Of a stretch of 64,000 nucleotides of DNA, positions 22,414 through 31,687 are shown in pieces; position 1 is the first letter of the stretch, and every line of letters begins with the position of its first letter. A program made the translations under genes and the position numbers. The notes under the pieces are model-generated. The model saw only the letters and a program-made list of their open reading frames with translations. It was not told the DNA's origin and did not search any database. Origin of the DNA: Lachnospiraceae bacterium (GTDB lineage: Bacteria; Bacillota; Clostridia; Lachnospirales; Lachnospiraceae); assembly GCA_017620155.1 (NCBI GenBank), contig JAFZQY010000085.1, forward strand, positions 1 through 64,000. Reading direction: 5' to 3'.

Positions 22414-24548
22414 AGGTATCAACCATACTCAGTAAACCCAAATATATAATCGTGTCCGTAATAGCCATACTCGTAGGCTGTCTTATGCTTTTTGCCACTT
22501 CGGCAGCCGAGCTCGAGAGAGAGGCCGAATCCGATTATTCCGAAGGATGGACCACAAACCACAGAGAGCTCGTGGATGTCGATGATATCAATACCGGAGA
22601 TTCTGACGGATATATAGTGATAACCAAGACACTCCCCGACAGGATCAAAACTGACGATTCTCTGTGCTTTGTCAGTGCCAATACCAGCATTACGGTATAT
22701 GTACAGGGGCACTGCGAGTACCGTTTCAGTCAGCCGGAGAATTTCACAGGCTTCGGATACGGGACTGCGTATCACAGTGTCAAACTCTCCCCGGAAAACG
22801 AAGGGGAGACTGTCAAGATCGTCTTGAACGCCAGTTTCAAGAACGGGAGCGGCGGCCGGATAAGGATGCTCTCCATTGAGGATTCGAGAGATTATTTTGC
22901 ACGCCTTGCCAAAGGCCAGATCCTTCCTTTTACGATCTCTGTCGGGATCATAATCATCGGAATCCTGCTCCTGATCATCAGGCTGATCCTGCCTCGGGGA
23001 AGAGACCGGGGTGATATGGTCGCTCTGGGGATCACAGCCGTGATCACCGGTGTCTGGCTGGCCAATGATACGGGATTCTTCCGTATGGTACTTAATGCCG
23101 TCATCTTCTGCAGGGTAGTGGATTATGTGTGCGAACACATTCTGATCTTTCCGCTCGTGGGATTCGTATATTCGATTACACATGAACGGAGACGCCTGTT
23201 TATCCGTATACAGACCGTGCTGGCTGTTTTTGATGCCGCCTTTTATCTGATCATGCGATTCGTATTCGGATACGATATGACGGATCTTACTCCCGAGTAT
23301 TTTGTTTATATAGCATGCTCAATCCTGTTAGTGATAGTTATGCTCTTCAGCGATCATGTATATTGCCGCAAAAATGATATTGAATCCGAGTCGCGATTCT
23401 TCTCAATGGGTATCATCTTTTTCCTGATATGCTGTGCCATCGATATAGGTGTCTTCGCATCGGGAGCCATGAGCATCACAGGGCACGCCCCGTTTATGCG
23501 TATAGGATTTTATGTATTCTTCATCACGATGGGAGTTGAGACCATCCGTAACTGGATACATGAACAGGCCTCCATAAGGCGCGACCGTTTCATCAATAAG
23601 ATGCTTCAGTACGCTGTCTCGGCCAATGATCCCGATATAAGCATACGTGCGATCATGAAGTATTTCGGGACCGAATTTTCCGCAGATCATGTATATCTGT
23701 ATGAGAACAGGCGTGACGGTACTTTCCACACCACCTATGAATGGTTCAGAGAGGGCGCTCCTCTGCCCGCAAGCGATGAGTATCACGACATTCCCTATGA
23801 GGGGCTCATCGATGGGATATATGACAGGTTTAACGAAGAGCATCGTCTCATCATAAGAAACCGTGAGGATGCCAAAGAGATCAGTCCGGCTCTTTATGAT
23901 CTGCTCACCAGGATCAATATCAGAAATATGGTGATCGGACCGCTCGTTGCAGGAGGGGATCTTATAGGGCTATTCGGGATAGATGATGCACCCGATGATA
24001 GCAGCAACGAGATCTCCGATCTGATATGGCTCATGTCATATTTCATCACACAGCTGATCTTCCAGCGGGATGAGTGGCGTAATCTTGAACGCTTCGGATA
24101 TATTGATTCGCTTACCGGCGCACATAACCGCCGTGCACTCGACATCTTTGAAAAAGAACACGCTGAAGATTATCCCTACGGTTTCGTAATGTGCGACATC
24201 AACGGGCTAAAGAAGATCAACGATACAGTCGGCCATGACTGCGGTGATGATCTGATCGCGGATGTGGCAGCCTGCCTGATAGAAGTGTTTGGCACAGACC
24301 GGGTATTCAGGCTCGGCGGAGATGAGTTCGTGGCATATTCTTTTGCTGAAACAGAGGCTGAATTTGATAAGCAGGCAGAAACCTTAAGAGGTCTCCTATA
24401 TACAAGACAACGGAGTGCTTCGATAGGATGCGTATATGTGAAGGATGATCTTGCGGACCGCATGAAAGTCAAGAAGCGTGCGGAAGAACTGATGTATGCG
24501 GAAAAAGAAGAGTATTACCGCGGAAACAATGACAGACGCAGGGAGTGA
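22410..24548 (+). CDS. Membrane diguanylate cyclase (7TM-type sensor, GAF-like, GGDEF)
   Basis: This 712-residue protein has an N-terminal TM helix, an extracytoplasmic beta domain (residues about 40-160), seven TM-like segments (about 170-380), a GAF-like linker (about 400-545) and a C-terminal GGDEF domain (NRRALDIFEK, DINGLKKINDTVGHDCGDDL, RLGGDEFVAY). The intact GGDEF signature predicts synthesis of cyclic di-GMP from two GTP at the inner face of the membrane. The product-inhibition I-site RxxD five residues before GGDEF is replaced by FGTD, so feedback inhibition is probably absent. The TTG start at 22410 overlaps the previous stop as TTGA and is needed to keep the first TM helix. Confidence 0.87.
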   Translation: MKVSTILSKPKYIIVSVIAILVGCLMLFATSAAELEREAESDYSEGWTTNHRELVDVDDINTGDSDGYIVITKTLPDRIKTDDSLCFVSANTSITVYVQGHCEYRFSQPENFTGFGYGTAYHSVKLSPENEGETVKIVLNASFKNGSGGRIRMLSIEDSRDYFARLAKGQILPFTISVGIIIIGILLLIIRLILPRGRDRGDMVALGITAVITGVWLANDTGFFRMVLNAVIFCRVVDYVCEHILIFPLVGFVYSITHERRRLFIRIQTVLAVFDAAFYLIMRFVFGYDMTDLTPEYFVYIACSILLVIVMLFSDHVYCRKNDIESESRFFSMGIIFFLICCAIDIGVFASGAMSITGHAPFMRIGFYVFFITMGVETIRNWIHEQASIRRDRFINKMLQYAVSANDPDISIRAIMKYFGTEFSADHVYLYENRRDGTFHTTYEWFREGAPLPASDEYHDIPYEGLIDGIYDRFNEEHRLIIRNREDAKEISPALYDLLTRINIRNMVIGPLVAGGDLIGLFGIDDAPDDSSNEISDLIWLMSYFITQLIFQRDEWRNLERFGYIDSLTGAHNRRALDIFEKEHAEDYPYGFVMCDINGLKKINDTVGHDCGDDLIADVAACLIEVFGTDRVFRLGGDEFVAYSFAETEAEFDKQAETLRGLLYTRQRSASIGCVYVKDDLADRMKVKKRAEELMYAEKEEYYRGNNDRRRE

Positions 24549-24557
24549 GACTGACAG

Positions 24558-25211
24558 ATGAGATATACACATGTATTTTTTGACCTGGACGGAACGCTTA
24601 CGCAATCCGAATTCGGAATAATCAAAGCCGCTTCGTACGCCCTGTCGAAATTCGGGATAGAAGAGCCCGACAGGGACAAACTGCTTCGGTTCATCGGACC
24701 GCCCCTTTATTATTCTTTCGACAAATACTATGGGGTACCGCAGGATAAGCTTGATGAAGCAGTCGAATATTTCCGTGAAAAATACGATAATGAAGGCTAT
24801 AAGGATGCGCCGGTTTTTGAAGGTATGATGCAGGTCCTGGCCGACTTAAAAGAGGCAGGAGCGGACCTTACAATTGTGACATCCAAGCCCGAGTACATGG
24901 CCGACAAAGTCGTGAAACATTCGGGATTAGATGAACATTTTTCACGCATAGTAGGCCCGAGCGTGGAGATGATGAGTCCCGATAAGGCCGATCTTATCAG
25001 GCGCGCGATACAGGTTACCGGAGCTGATCCGGTGAAAGTGCTCATGGTAGGTGACAGGCACTATGACATAGACGGCGCCGTAAGGGCCGGGGTCGATTCG
25101 ATAGGAGTCCTGTACGGATACGGAACCGAGGAGGAACTTAAGAAGGCAGGAGCTACATACCTGGCTGAAACCGTACGGGATATATACAGGATAATTACGG
25201 AGACGGAATAA
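24558..25211 (+). CDS. HAD-family hydrolase (phosphoglycolate phosphatase-like)
   Basis: This 217-residue HAD subfamily IA protein has motif I FFDLDGTLTQSEFG with the nucleophile Asp and DGT, motif II VTSKP, and motif IV VGDRHYDIDGA. The cap domain lies between residues about 20 and 85. Such enzymes remove phosphate from small metabolites, with Gph/PGP-type or nucleotide substrates common. Its stop lies immediately next to the greA-like ATG, indicating coupled translation. Confidence 0.87.
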   Translation: MRYTHVFFDLDGTLTQSEFGIIKAASYALSKFGIEEPDRDKLLRFIGPPLYYSFDKYYGVPQDKLDEAVEYFREKYDNEGYKDAPVFEGMMQVLADLKEAGADLTIVTSKPEYMADKVVKHSGLDEHFSRIVGPSVEMMSPDKADLIRRAIQVTGADPVKVLMVGDRHYDIDGAVRAGVDSIGVLYGYGTEEELKKAGATYLAETVRDIYRIITETE

Positions 25212-25712
25212 ATGCATGATAAACTGACAGAATCCGATATACGCAAGATGGAGGAAGAGATCGAGCACAGGAAGCTCGTGGTACGCCCCAAGGCCCTTGA
25301 GGACCTGAAGGAAGCGCGCGCCCAGGGTGATCTTTCCGAGAATTTCGAATACTATGCGGCCAAAAGGTTCAAGAATCAGAACGAGAGCCGTATCAGATAT
25401 CTTGAAAATATGATAAAGACAGCCCATGTCATCGATGATTCATCCGCAGATGATGAAGTGGGCATGAACAATACGGTGACCGTCGAATACCAGGATGACA
25501 AGAGTACGCAGAAACTCAAGATCGTGACGAGCGTACGTGCCAATTCACTCGGCGGATACATCACTCCCGAGTCTCCCTTGGGCAAGGCTCTGATCGGACG
25601 CAAGGTCGGTGATATCGTGCATGTTAAGACCGATTCAGGAGCAGAGTATGATGTGCGTATAGTGAAGCTTGAGAACACCGACGATACCGGAGACGAGATC
25701 AATTCCTATTGA
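25212..25712 (+). CDS. greA: Transcription elongation factor GreA family
   Basis: This 166-residue protein has an N-terminal coiled coil with the acidic tip EARAQGDLSENFEYYAAKRFKNQ (the D and E reach the RNA polymerase active site) and a C-terminal FKBP-like domain (YITPESPLGKALIGRKVGDIVHV). GreA rescues backtracked RNA polymerase by stimulating transcript cleavage. The ATG immediately follows the HAD gene stop. The extra N-terminal residues KLTESDIRKMEEEIEHRKLV and acidic C-terminus are slightly longer than the core family; a second, paralogous GreA elsewhere in the genome would not be surprising. Confidence 0.88.
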   Translation: MHDKLTESDIRKMEEEIEHRKLVVRPKALEDLKEARAQGDLSENFEYYAAKRFKNQNESRIRYLENMIKTAHVIDDSSADDEVGMNNTVTVEYQDDKSTQKLKIVTSVRANSLGGYITPESPLGKALIGRKVGDIVHVKTDSGAEYDVRIVKLENTDDTGDEINSY

Positions 25713-25743
25713 TCCTATAGCGAAAAAAGTGATGCCAAAAAAG

Positions 25744-25767
25744 AAAAAGGGGTTGACACTCCTTTTT
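25744..25767 (+). repeat. Inverted repeat with the -35 box as its loop
   Basis: AAAAAGG (25744-25750) pairs with CCTTTTT (25761-25767), extended by G25751-T25760 and G25752-C25759, leaving exactly TTGACA (25753-25758) as the loop. Flanking TGCCA and TGGCA can extend the stem. It may serve both as the greA terminator and as the -35 element of the trp operon promoter. Confidence 0.55.
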
Positions 25768-25782
25768 GGCATATGTTAACTT
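25753..25782 (+). promoter_or_regulatory. Promoter of the trp transport/synthesis operon
   Basis: A perfect -35 TTGACA (25753-25758) is followed 17-18 bases later by a weak -10 (TTAACT at 25776 or TAACTT at 25777, with TG just ahead). The expected start is near 25787, just upstream of the T-box stem I. Confidence 0.6.
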
Positions 25783-25786
25783 CATA

Positions 25787-26056
25787 TAAACCGTTGATGA
25801 AGAGTAGTAAGCAATTCCTCCTTATCATGAGAGAGCTGCAGATGGTGAGATTGCAGCGATAAGCGTTTTGCCGAATGGACTTCAGAGGGCGACCTGAAAG
25901 GGATGACTTAGTAGGGAAGACGGAGCGAGGGATCTCCGTGATCAAAGTCCGGCATATGATAGTATGCACAAAGAGGGTGTGTTTCACACCAAGCCGGGTG
26001 GCACCGCAGGTTATAGTACCTGTCCCAGCAGTAACAACTGTAGGGACGGGTTTTTT
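25787..26056 (+). promoter_or_regulatory. T-box riboswitch, tryptophan specifier (UGG)
   Basis: Stem I starts with TGAAG (25798-25802) followed by the AGTA motif; its partner CTTCA (25880-25884) directly follows GAA-TGG-A. That places the UGG Trp codon (25876-25878) in the specifier loop. The T-box sequence GGGTGGCACCGC is at 25996-26007, and its TGGC complements the GCCA end expected of tRNA-Trp. A terminator follows. In known T-boxes, uncharged tRNA pairs with both sites and favours antitermination, so the downstream genes would be expressed when tryptophan is short. Confidence 0.93.
26019..26056 (+). terminator. T-box regulatory terminator
   Basis: CCTGTCCC (26019-26026) pairs with GGGACGGG (26043-26050, one wobble) and six T residues follow. 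It competes with the antiterminator formed with the T-box sequence just upstream. Confidence 0.85.
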
Positions 26057-26124
26057 ATTTGCCCAAATAACTTGTCCCGGACAAAAAAAGGTGAACGGCG
26101 TTATGGCGCCAAAGGAGGAGAAAA

Positions 26125-27204
26125 ATGAAAAAGAAATTAGTAGCTTTACTGTTATCCGCAAGCATGGTATTTGCTCTTGCAGGGTGCGCAGAAGGGGCAG
26201 CCGAGACTGCATCCGAGCCTGCCGCAGCCCAGAGCAGTGATGATGGTGCTGCCGATTCATCCGCAGAAGGCACTGTTTACAAAGTCGGCCTCTGCAACTA
26301 TGTGGCAGATGCATCTCTTGATCAGATCTGTGATAACATCCAGTCTACACTTGATCAGATAGGCAAAGAGAACAATGTAACTTTCGAAGTTGAATATGAT
26401 AACTGCAATGCGGATTCAAACGTACTTAACCAGATAGTTGCCAACTTCATCGCAGATGATGTGGATCTTATGATAGGTGTCGCAACTCCCGTTGCCATGT
26501 CCATGCAGGCAGCCACGTCCGATATCCCGATAGTTTTCTCGGCGGTAACGGATCCGCTGTCAGCCGGACTGGTAAACACCATGGACGCTCCCGGAGCAAA
26601 CATCACAGGTACTTCAGATTATCTTGATACCGAAGCCGTAATGAATCTGATCTTTGCCGCAGATCCTTCGGCTGACAAGATCGGTCTGCTCTATGATGTA
26701 GGACAGGATGCTTCCACCACACCCATTGCTGATGCCAAGGCATATCTTGATTCCAAGGGCATCGAATATGTGGAGCGCACCGGAACGAGCGTGGATGAAG
26801 TCAAGCTTGCCGCAGAAGCTCTTGTATCCGACGGAGTTGATGCTGTATTCACACCTCAGGACAACACGATCATGCAGGCGGAATTAAGCATATATGAGAC
26901 ACTTGCAAACGCAGGTATCCCTCACTATACAGGAGCCGATTCATTCGCTCTTAACGGCGCATTCTTAGGATACGGCGTTGACTATGCAAACTTGGGAGTA
27001 GAGACCGCATACATGGTCAAGGATATCCTCGTGGACGGCAAGGATCCTGCATCGCTGTCTGTTAAGACTTTTGATAACGGTACTGCTACCGTAAATACCG
27101 AAACATGTGAGACGCTCGGATTTAACTTCGATGAGATCAAGGAGACCTTCGGACCTTTCTGCACTCAGGTTAATTCGATCACAACAGCGGAGAGTTTTGA
27201 ATAA
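26125..27204 (+). CDS. trpX: Tryptophan ABC transporter substrate-binding lipoprotein (TrpX-like)
   Basis: This 359-residue protein has a lipoprotein signal (LAGC, Cys 21) and an ABC_sub_bind (PF04392)-type two-lobed binding fold: KVGLCNYVADASLDQICDNIQ, DLMIGVATPVAMSMQAAT, IPIVFSAVTDPLSAGLV, and ALVSDGVDAVFTPQDNTI. This family is found with Trp-specific T-boxes as TrpX. It should capture tryptophan, or possibly a related indole compound, at the cell surface. AAAGGAGG precedes the ATG. It heads the T-box-controlled operon, and the permease starts two bases after its stop. Confidence 0.88.
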   Translation: MKKKLVALLLSASMVFALAGCAEGAAETASEPAAAQSSDDGAADSSAEGTVYKVGLCNYVADASLDQICDNIQSTLDQIGKENNVTFEVEYDNCNADSNVLNQIVANFIADDVDLMIGVATPVAMSMQAATSDIPIVFSAVTDPLSAGLVNTMDAPGANITGTSDYLDTEAVMNLIFAADPSADKIGLLYDVGQDASTTPIADAKAYLDSKGIEYVERTGTSVDEVKLAAEALVSDGVDAVFTPQDNTIMQAELSIYETLANAGIPHYTGADSFALNGAFLGYGVDYANLGVETAYMVKDILVDGKDPASLSVKTFDNGTATVNTETCETLGFNFDEIKETFGPFCTQVNSITTAESFE

Positions 27205-27206
27205 TC

Positions 27207-28127
27207 ATGACATTAGCCTTACTTCAGACCGCTCTTGAACTCGGGCTTATCAGTTCGATCACCGTACTGGCCCTGTTCTTAAGCTACTCAATGTTAAATG
27301 TATGTGACTTATCGACTGACGGATGCTTCACCTTAGGGGCATCCGTCGGGGCGATGGTTGCGATAGCGGGTTTCCCCTATCTGTCGATAGCTGCCGCCAT
27401 GGCTGCAGGCATACTTTCCGGTTTCATCACGGGCATACTTCAGACCAAGATGGGCGTTGATTCACTGCTCGCCGGAATAGTCGTAAACACGGGGCTTTAT
27501 TCGGTGAACATCGCGATCATGGGCGGAGCGTCGCTCCTTAACATGAACAAGACCGTGACTGTATTTACGAAGATGGAAGACCTGCTATCCGGCGGTGCAA
27601 AAGATTACTCTAAACTGATCGTGATCGTGATCGCCGTCGCAGCCGTATGCCTTTTCCAGAGATTCTTCTTAAAGACCAAGATAGGTCTTGCGATAAGAGC
27701 TACAGGCAACAACCCAGATATGGTGCGCTCATCGAGCATCAACCCCGTGATGACCACGATCGTGGGACTGTGCGTGGCCAACGCTTTTACGGGCCTTTCC
27801 GGATGCCTGATGGCGCAGTATCAGAAGTCGGCGAACATAGATATCGGTACCGGCATGGTCACCATAGCCCTGGCTTCGTTGCTGATCGGCAATGTGTTCT
27901 TCCTTCATAAGAGCATTCCCGTCAGGATAGCAGGTACGCTTCTCGGATCGTTCATCTTTAGAGTCGTATATACAGTAGCACTGAGACTCAAGATGCCCGC
28001 ATATATGCTGAAGCTCATATCATCTGTGATAGTCATACTCGCTATTTCGGGTCCTTACTTAAAGTCCAGGCTGCCTCTCATGATCCGTAACTGGAAGCTT
28101 AAGAAAGGAGGCCCGGACAATGCTTAG
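27207..28127 (+). CDS. trpY: Tryptophan ABC transporter permease (TrpY-like)
   Basis: This 306-residue integral membrane protein has about eight TM segments and belongs to the branched-chain amino acid/ribose permease type (BPD_transp_2). Typical segments are MLNVCDLSTDGCFTLGASVGA, TKIGLAIRATGNNPDMVRSS (the cytoplasmic loop contacting the ATPase) and GLSGCLMAQYQKSANIDIGTG. It would form a homodimeric channel with the TrpZ-like ATPase. It overlaps the ATPase gene by eight bases. Confidence 0.87.
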   Translation: MTLALLQTALELGLISSITVLALFLSYSMLNVCDLSTDGCFTLGASVGAMVAIAGFPYLSIAAAMAAGILSGFITGILQTKMGVDSLLAGIVVNTGLYSVNIAIMGGASLLNMNKTVTVFTKMEDLLSGGAKDYSKLIVIVIAVAAVCLFQRFFLKTKIGLAIRATGNNPDMVRSSSINPVMTTIVGLCVANAFTGLSGCLMAQYQKSANIDIGTGMVTIALASLLIGNVFFLHKSIPVRIAGTLLGSFIFRVVYTVALRLKMPAYMLKLISSVIVILAISGPYLKSRLPLMIRNWKLKKGGPDNA

Positions 28128-28920
28128 TATCAGGAACATATATAAGACATTCGAAGAAGGGACTCCGAGCGAAAAGGTGGTTTTTAGGGATCTGTCTCTT
28201 GAAGTGGCAGACGGAGATTTCATTACGATAATCGGCTCAAACGGTGCCGGCAAATCCACTCTGTTTAATCTGATCGCGGGATCATTCCTGACCGATAAGG
28301 GAAACATTTTTCTTGATGGTGAGAATATCACGATGATGCCCGAGCACATGAGAGCCAAGGATATAGGGCGGCTTTTCCAGGATCCTTTAAAGGGCACGGC
28401 GCCCGGAATGACGATAGAGGAAAACCTGGCACTCGCTGCCGGCAAAGGCGGATGGCTGTCCAGCATCAAGAAGAGCGAGAAGAAAGAGTTCAGAGAACGC
28501 GTGGCGCTCCTCGGTATGGGCCTTGAAGACCGCATGCATCATCCGGTAGGCCTTTTGTCCGGAGGTCAGAGACAGGCGCTGACACTGATGATGGCCACAT
28601 ATTCCACTCCGAAACTCCTGCTCCTTGATGAACATACGGCTGCCCTTGATCCGGCCACATCGGAGAAGGTGATGGAGATCACCAATAAGACGGTGAAAGA
28701 AAACAATCTCACCTGTCTGATGATCACGCATAACATGGAATCGGCTCTTTCAACAGGAAACAGAACACTCATGATGAGTGACGGAAATATAGTAGTTGAT
28801 GTATCCGGAGAGGAACGGGATAAGCTTCAGGTTGATGACCTGCTTAACATGTTCTCCGAAGCTTCCGGCAAGAATCTGGATAACGACAGGATTCTCTTAA
28901 AAGAAGGAGGAAAGCAATGA
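28120..28920 (+). CDS. trpZ: Tryptophan ABC transporter ATP-binding protein (TrpZ-like)
   Basis: This 266-residue ABC ATPase has Walker A GSNGAGKST, Q-loop region LFQDPLKGTAPG, signature LSGGQRQ, Walker B LLLLDEHTAALDP (His after the catalytic Glu, as in this subfamily) and switch His in MITHNM. It powers uptake through the preceding permease. Its stop overlaps the start of the TrpB2-like gene, giving four genes in one coupled unit. Confidence 0.88.
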   Translation: MLSIRNIYKTFEEGTPSEKVVFRDLSLEVADGDFITIIGSNGAGKSTLFNLIAGSFLTDKGNIFLDGENITMMPEHMRAKDIGRLFQDPLKGTAPGMTIEENLALAAGKGGWLSSIKKSEKKEFRERVALLGMGLEDRMHHPVGLLSGGQRQALTLMMATYSTPKLLLLDEHTAALDPATSEKVMEITNKTVKENNLTCLMITHNMESALSTGNRTLMMSDGNIVVDVSGEERDKLQVDDLLNMFSEASGKNLDNDRILLKEGGKQ

Positions 28921-30293
28921 GCGACAACACAATCCCTTACAAGATCTATCTGAACGAAGAGGAGATGCCCAAGGCCTGGTACAACTTAAGAGCCGACATG
29001 AAGAACAAACCGGCGCCGCTGTTAAATCCCGGAACAGGTCAGCCGCTCTCGGCGGAAGAACTCTCACCCATCTTCTGTGAAGAACTTGTTAAACAGGAAC
29101 TTGACGAGACTACACCGTTCATAGATATTCCCGAGGAGATCAGAAGCTTCTACAAGATGTACAGGCCTTCACCGCTTGTCCGTGCATATTGCCTTGAGGA
29201 AAAGCTCGGCACTCCGGCCAGGATCTATTACAAGTTCGAGGGCAACAATACGAGCGGAAGCCATAAATTAAATTCCGCCATCGCTCAGGCATATTATGCG
29301 AAGAAGCAGGGCCTTAAGGGCGTGACCACGGAGACCGGAGCAGGTCAGTGGGGTACGGCTCTGTCCATGGCATGTTCGTATTTTGACCTGGACTGCAAGG
29401 TATACATGGTCAAGGTTTCATATGAACAGAAGCCTTTCAGACGCGAAGTCATGAGGACCTACGGCGCATCTGTCGTTCCTTCTCCTTCGGATACCACCGA
29501 GATAGGCAAAAAGATCCTCGCAGAGTTCCCCGGAACTACGGGAAGCCTCGGCTGCGCGATATCTGAAGCCGTGGAAGTGGCTACTAAGAACCCCGGTTAC
29601 AGATATGTTCTCGGAAGCGTTTTAAATCAGGTTCTTCTTCATCAGTCGGTGATCGGACTTGAGACCAAGACCGCTCTCGATAAGTATGATATCCATCCCG
29701 ATGTGATCATCGGATGTGCAGGCGGCGGATCTAACTTAGGCGGACTTATCGCACCTTTCATGGGAGAAAAATTAAGGGGAGAGGCCGATTACAGGATAAT
29801 CGCCGTTGAACCCGCATCGTGTCCCAGCTTTACAAGAGGTACATTTGCGTATGACTTCTGCGATACCGGCATGATCTGTCCTCTGGCTAAGATGTATACC
29901 CTGGGCAGCAGCTTCATTCCTTCCGCAAACCATGCCGGAGGCCTGAGGTTCCATGGCATGAGCTCAACTCTTTCCCAGCTGTATCATGATGGATACATGG
30001 AGGCAGTAAGCGTAGAGCAGACTTCTGTATTTGAAGCAGCAACCCAGTTTGCACGTACTGAAGGAATCCTTCCCGCACCCGAGAGTTCGCATGCGATCAG
30101 AGTAGCCATAGACGAAGCTCTTAAGTGCAAGGAGACCGGAGAGGAGAAGACCATAGTATTCGGCCTTACAGGTACGGGTTATTTCGACCTTGTGGCTTAT
30201 CAGAAATACAACGACGGCGAGATGAGCGATTACATACCTACGGATGAAGATATCGCAGCATCCATTGCCAAACTTCCCAAGGTCAACGCATAA
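28917..30293 (+). CDS. trpB: TrpB2-type tryptophan synthase beta chain
   Basis: This 458-residue PLP enzyme is longer than standard TrpB (about 400) and matches the TrpB2 / 'TrpB-like PLP-dependent' group. The PLP lysine is Lys117 in GSHKLNS, the phosphate loop is GCAGGGSNLGG, and TTETGAGQWG corresponds to the catalytic Glu region. TrpB joins indole and L-serine to make tryptophan. No trpA or other trp gene is present here. With the upstream transporter under the same Trp T-box, it probably lets the cell use free indole or complement a main trp operon elsewhere. Confidence 0.92.
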   Translation: MSDNTIPYKIYLNEEEMPKAWYNLRADMKNKPAPLLNPGTGQPLSAEELSPIFCEELVKQELDETTPFIDIPEEIRSFYKMYRPSPLVRAYCLEEKLGTPARIYYKFEGNNTSGSHKLNSAIAQAYYAKKQGLKGVTTETGAGQWGTALSMACSYFDLDCKVYMVKVSYEQKPFRREVMRTYGASVVPSPSDTTEIGKKILAEFPGTTGSLGCAISEAVEVATKNPGYRYVLGSVLNQVLLHQSVIGLETKTALDKYDIHPDVIIGCAGGGSNLGGLIAPFMGEKLRGEADYRIIAVEPASCPSFTRGTFAYDFCDTGMICPLAKMYTLGSSFIPSANHAGGLRFHGMSSTLSQLYHDGYMEAVSVEQTSVFEAATQFARTEGILPAPESSHAIRVAIDEALKCKETGEEKTIVFGLTGTGYFDLVAYQKYNDGEMSDYIPTDEDIAASIAKLPKVNA

Positions 30294-30316
30294 GGGCTTT
30301 TATTGTGTTTATTATG

Positions 30317-30345
30317 CTCCGTCGGCTTTCCGCCGGCGGAGTTTT
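30317..30345 (+). terminator. Terminator of the trp transport/trpB operon
   Basis: CTCCGTCGGC (30317-30326) pairs with GCCGGCGGAG (30332-30341, one wobble), followed by TTTT at 30342-30345. Confidence 0.8.
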
Positions 30346-30415
30346 GTGTTACTATATTATAGTTACGACTAAAGATTGAAACTTCCCCCGAAAACAAGTC
30401 AATGAGGTATTGATC

Positions 30416-31675
30416 ATGGGTATGACAATGACACAGAAGATACTTGCTGCACACGCACATTTAGGCAGCGTAGCGGCAGGCGATCTGATTGAAGCGGACT
30501 TAGACCTTGTGCTCGGAAACGACATCACCAGCCCCGTTGCCATCAAAGAGATGGACAAGATGCAGGTCAGCGGCGTTTTCGATAAGGACAAGATAGCTCT
30601 TGTTCCGGATCATTTTGTTCCCAACAAGGACATCAAATCTGCGGAGCACTGCAAATGCGTGAGAGAGTTCGCGAAGAAGAATGACATCACCAACTATTTC
30701 GAAGTTGGACAGATGGGCATCGAGCATGCTCTTTTGCCCGAAAAAGGACTGACGATCGCGGGCGACGTGATAATCGGAGCCGATTCGCATACATGTACAT
30801 ACGGAGCTCTCGGAGCATTCTCAACGGGCGTAGGCTCGACCGACATGGCCGCAGGGATGGCTACGGGCAAAGCGTGGTTCAAGGTTCCGGGCGCCATTAA
30901 GTTTAATCTCAAAGGGAAGAAAGCGCCTTACGTCAGCGGTAAGGATGTTATCCTGCATATCATCGGAATGATAGGCGTGGACGGTGCTTTATATAAATCG
31001 ATGGAGTTTACGGGCGACGGCGTGGCCGATCTGACTATGGACGACAGATTTACCATTGCGAACATGGCTATCGAAGCAGGCGGAAAGAACGGCATCTTCC
31101 CTGTGGATGATCAGGCTCTGGCCTATATCAAAGAGCATTCGGACAGGACGCCCGTGGTTTACGAGGCTGATCCCGATGCGGTATACGATGCTGAATATGA
31201 TATAGACTTAAGCACACTTCGCCCTACAGTTGCATTCCCCCATCTTCCCGAGAATACCAGGACCATCGATGAGGTTGGCGAGGTGAAGATAGATCAGGTC
31301 GTGATCGGATCCTGTACCAACGGACGCATGGATGACATGCGCATCGCAGCGGATATACTTCGCGGACGTAAAGTTGCAGAAGGCGTGCGCTGCATCGTGA
31401 TACCCGCAACGCAGCAGATATATCTGGACTGCATCAAGGAAGGTCTGCTCACTGATTTCGTGGAAGCCGGTGCGGTCGTATCCACTCCTACATGCGGACC
31501 TTGTCTGGGCGGATATATGGGCGTCATGGCGGCAGGAGAAAGATGTGTATCCACCACGAACCGCAATTTCGTAGGCCGCATGGGACATGTTGAATCCGAA
31601 GTATATCTGGCGAGCCCTGCTGTAGCCGCAGCCAGTGCAGTCACCGGATATATATCATCACCCGAAGCAATATAG
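30416..31675 (+). CDS. leuC: 3-isopropylmalate dehydratase large subunit
   Basis: This 419-residue aconitase-family protein matches the short (LeuC2/HacA-like) form. Cluster-binding cysteines lie in GSCTNGR and [25 protein letters not shown] and NRNFVGRMG are also family motifs. With LeuD it converts 2- to 3-isopropylmalate in leucine synthesis, using a 4Fe-4S cluster in the cytoplasm. TTG at 30410 is in frame, but GAGG at 30404-30407 is well spaced for the ATG at 30416. No leuA or leuB lies nearby, and no leader regulator was recognised. Confidence 0.92.
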   Translation: MGMTMTQKILAAHAHLGSVAAGDLIEADLDLVLGNDITSPVAIKEMDKMQVSGVFDKDKIALVPDHFVPNKDIKSAEHCKCVREFAKKNDITNYFEVGQMGIEHALLPEKGLTIAGDVIIGADSHTCTYGALGAFSTGVGSTDMAAGMATGKAWFKVPGAIKFNLKGKKAPYVSGKDVILHIIGMIGVDGALYKSMEFTGDGVADLTMDDRFTIANMAIEAGGKNGIFPVDDQALAYIKEHSDRTPVVYEADPDAVYDAEYDIDLSTLRPTVAFPHLPENTRTIDEVGEVKIDQVVIGSCTNGRMDDMRIAADILRGRKVAEGVRCIVIPATQQIYLDCIKEGLLTDFVEAGAVVSTPTCGPCLGGYMGVMAAGERCVSTTNRNFVGRMGHVESEVYLASPAVAAASAVTGYISSPEAI

Positions 31676-31687
31676 AAGAGGTCAGTA

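Noticed and set aside
30353..30360. TATATTAT as the leuC -10 box
   Set aside because: There is no -35 element at the right distance (it would fall inside the terminator stem) and no extended TG.
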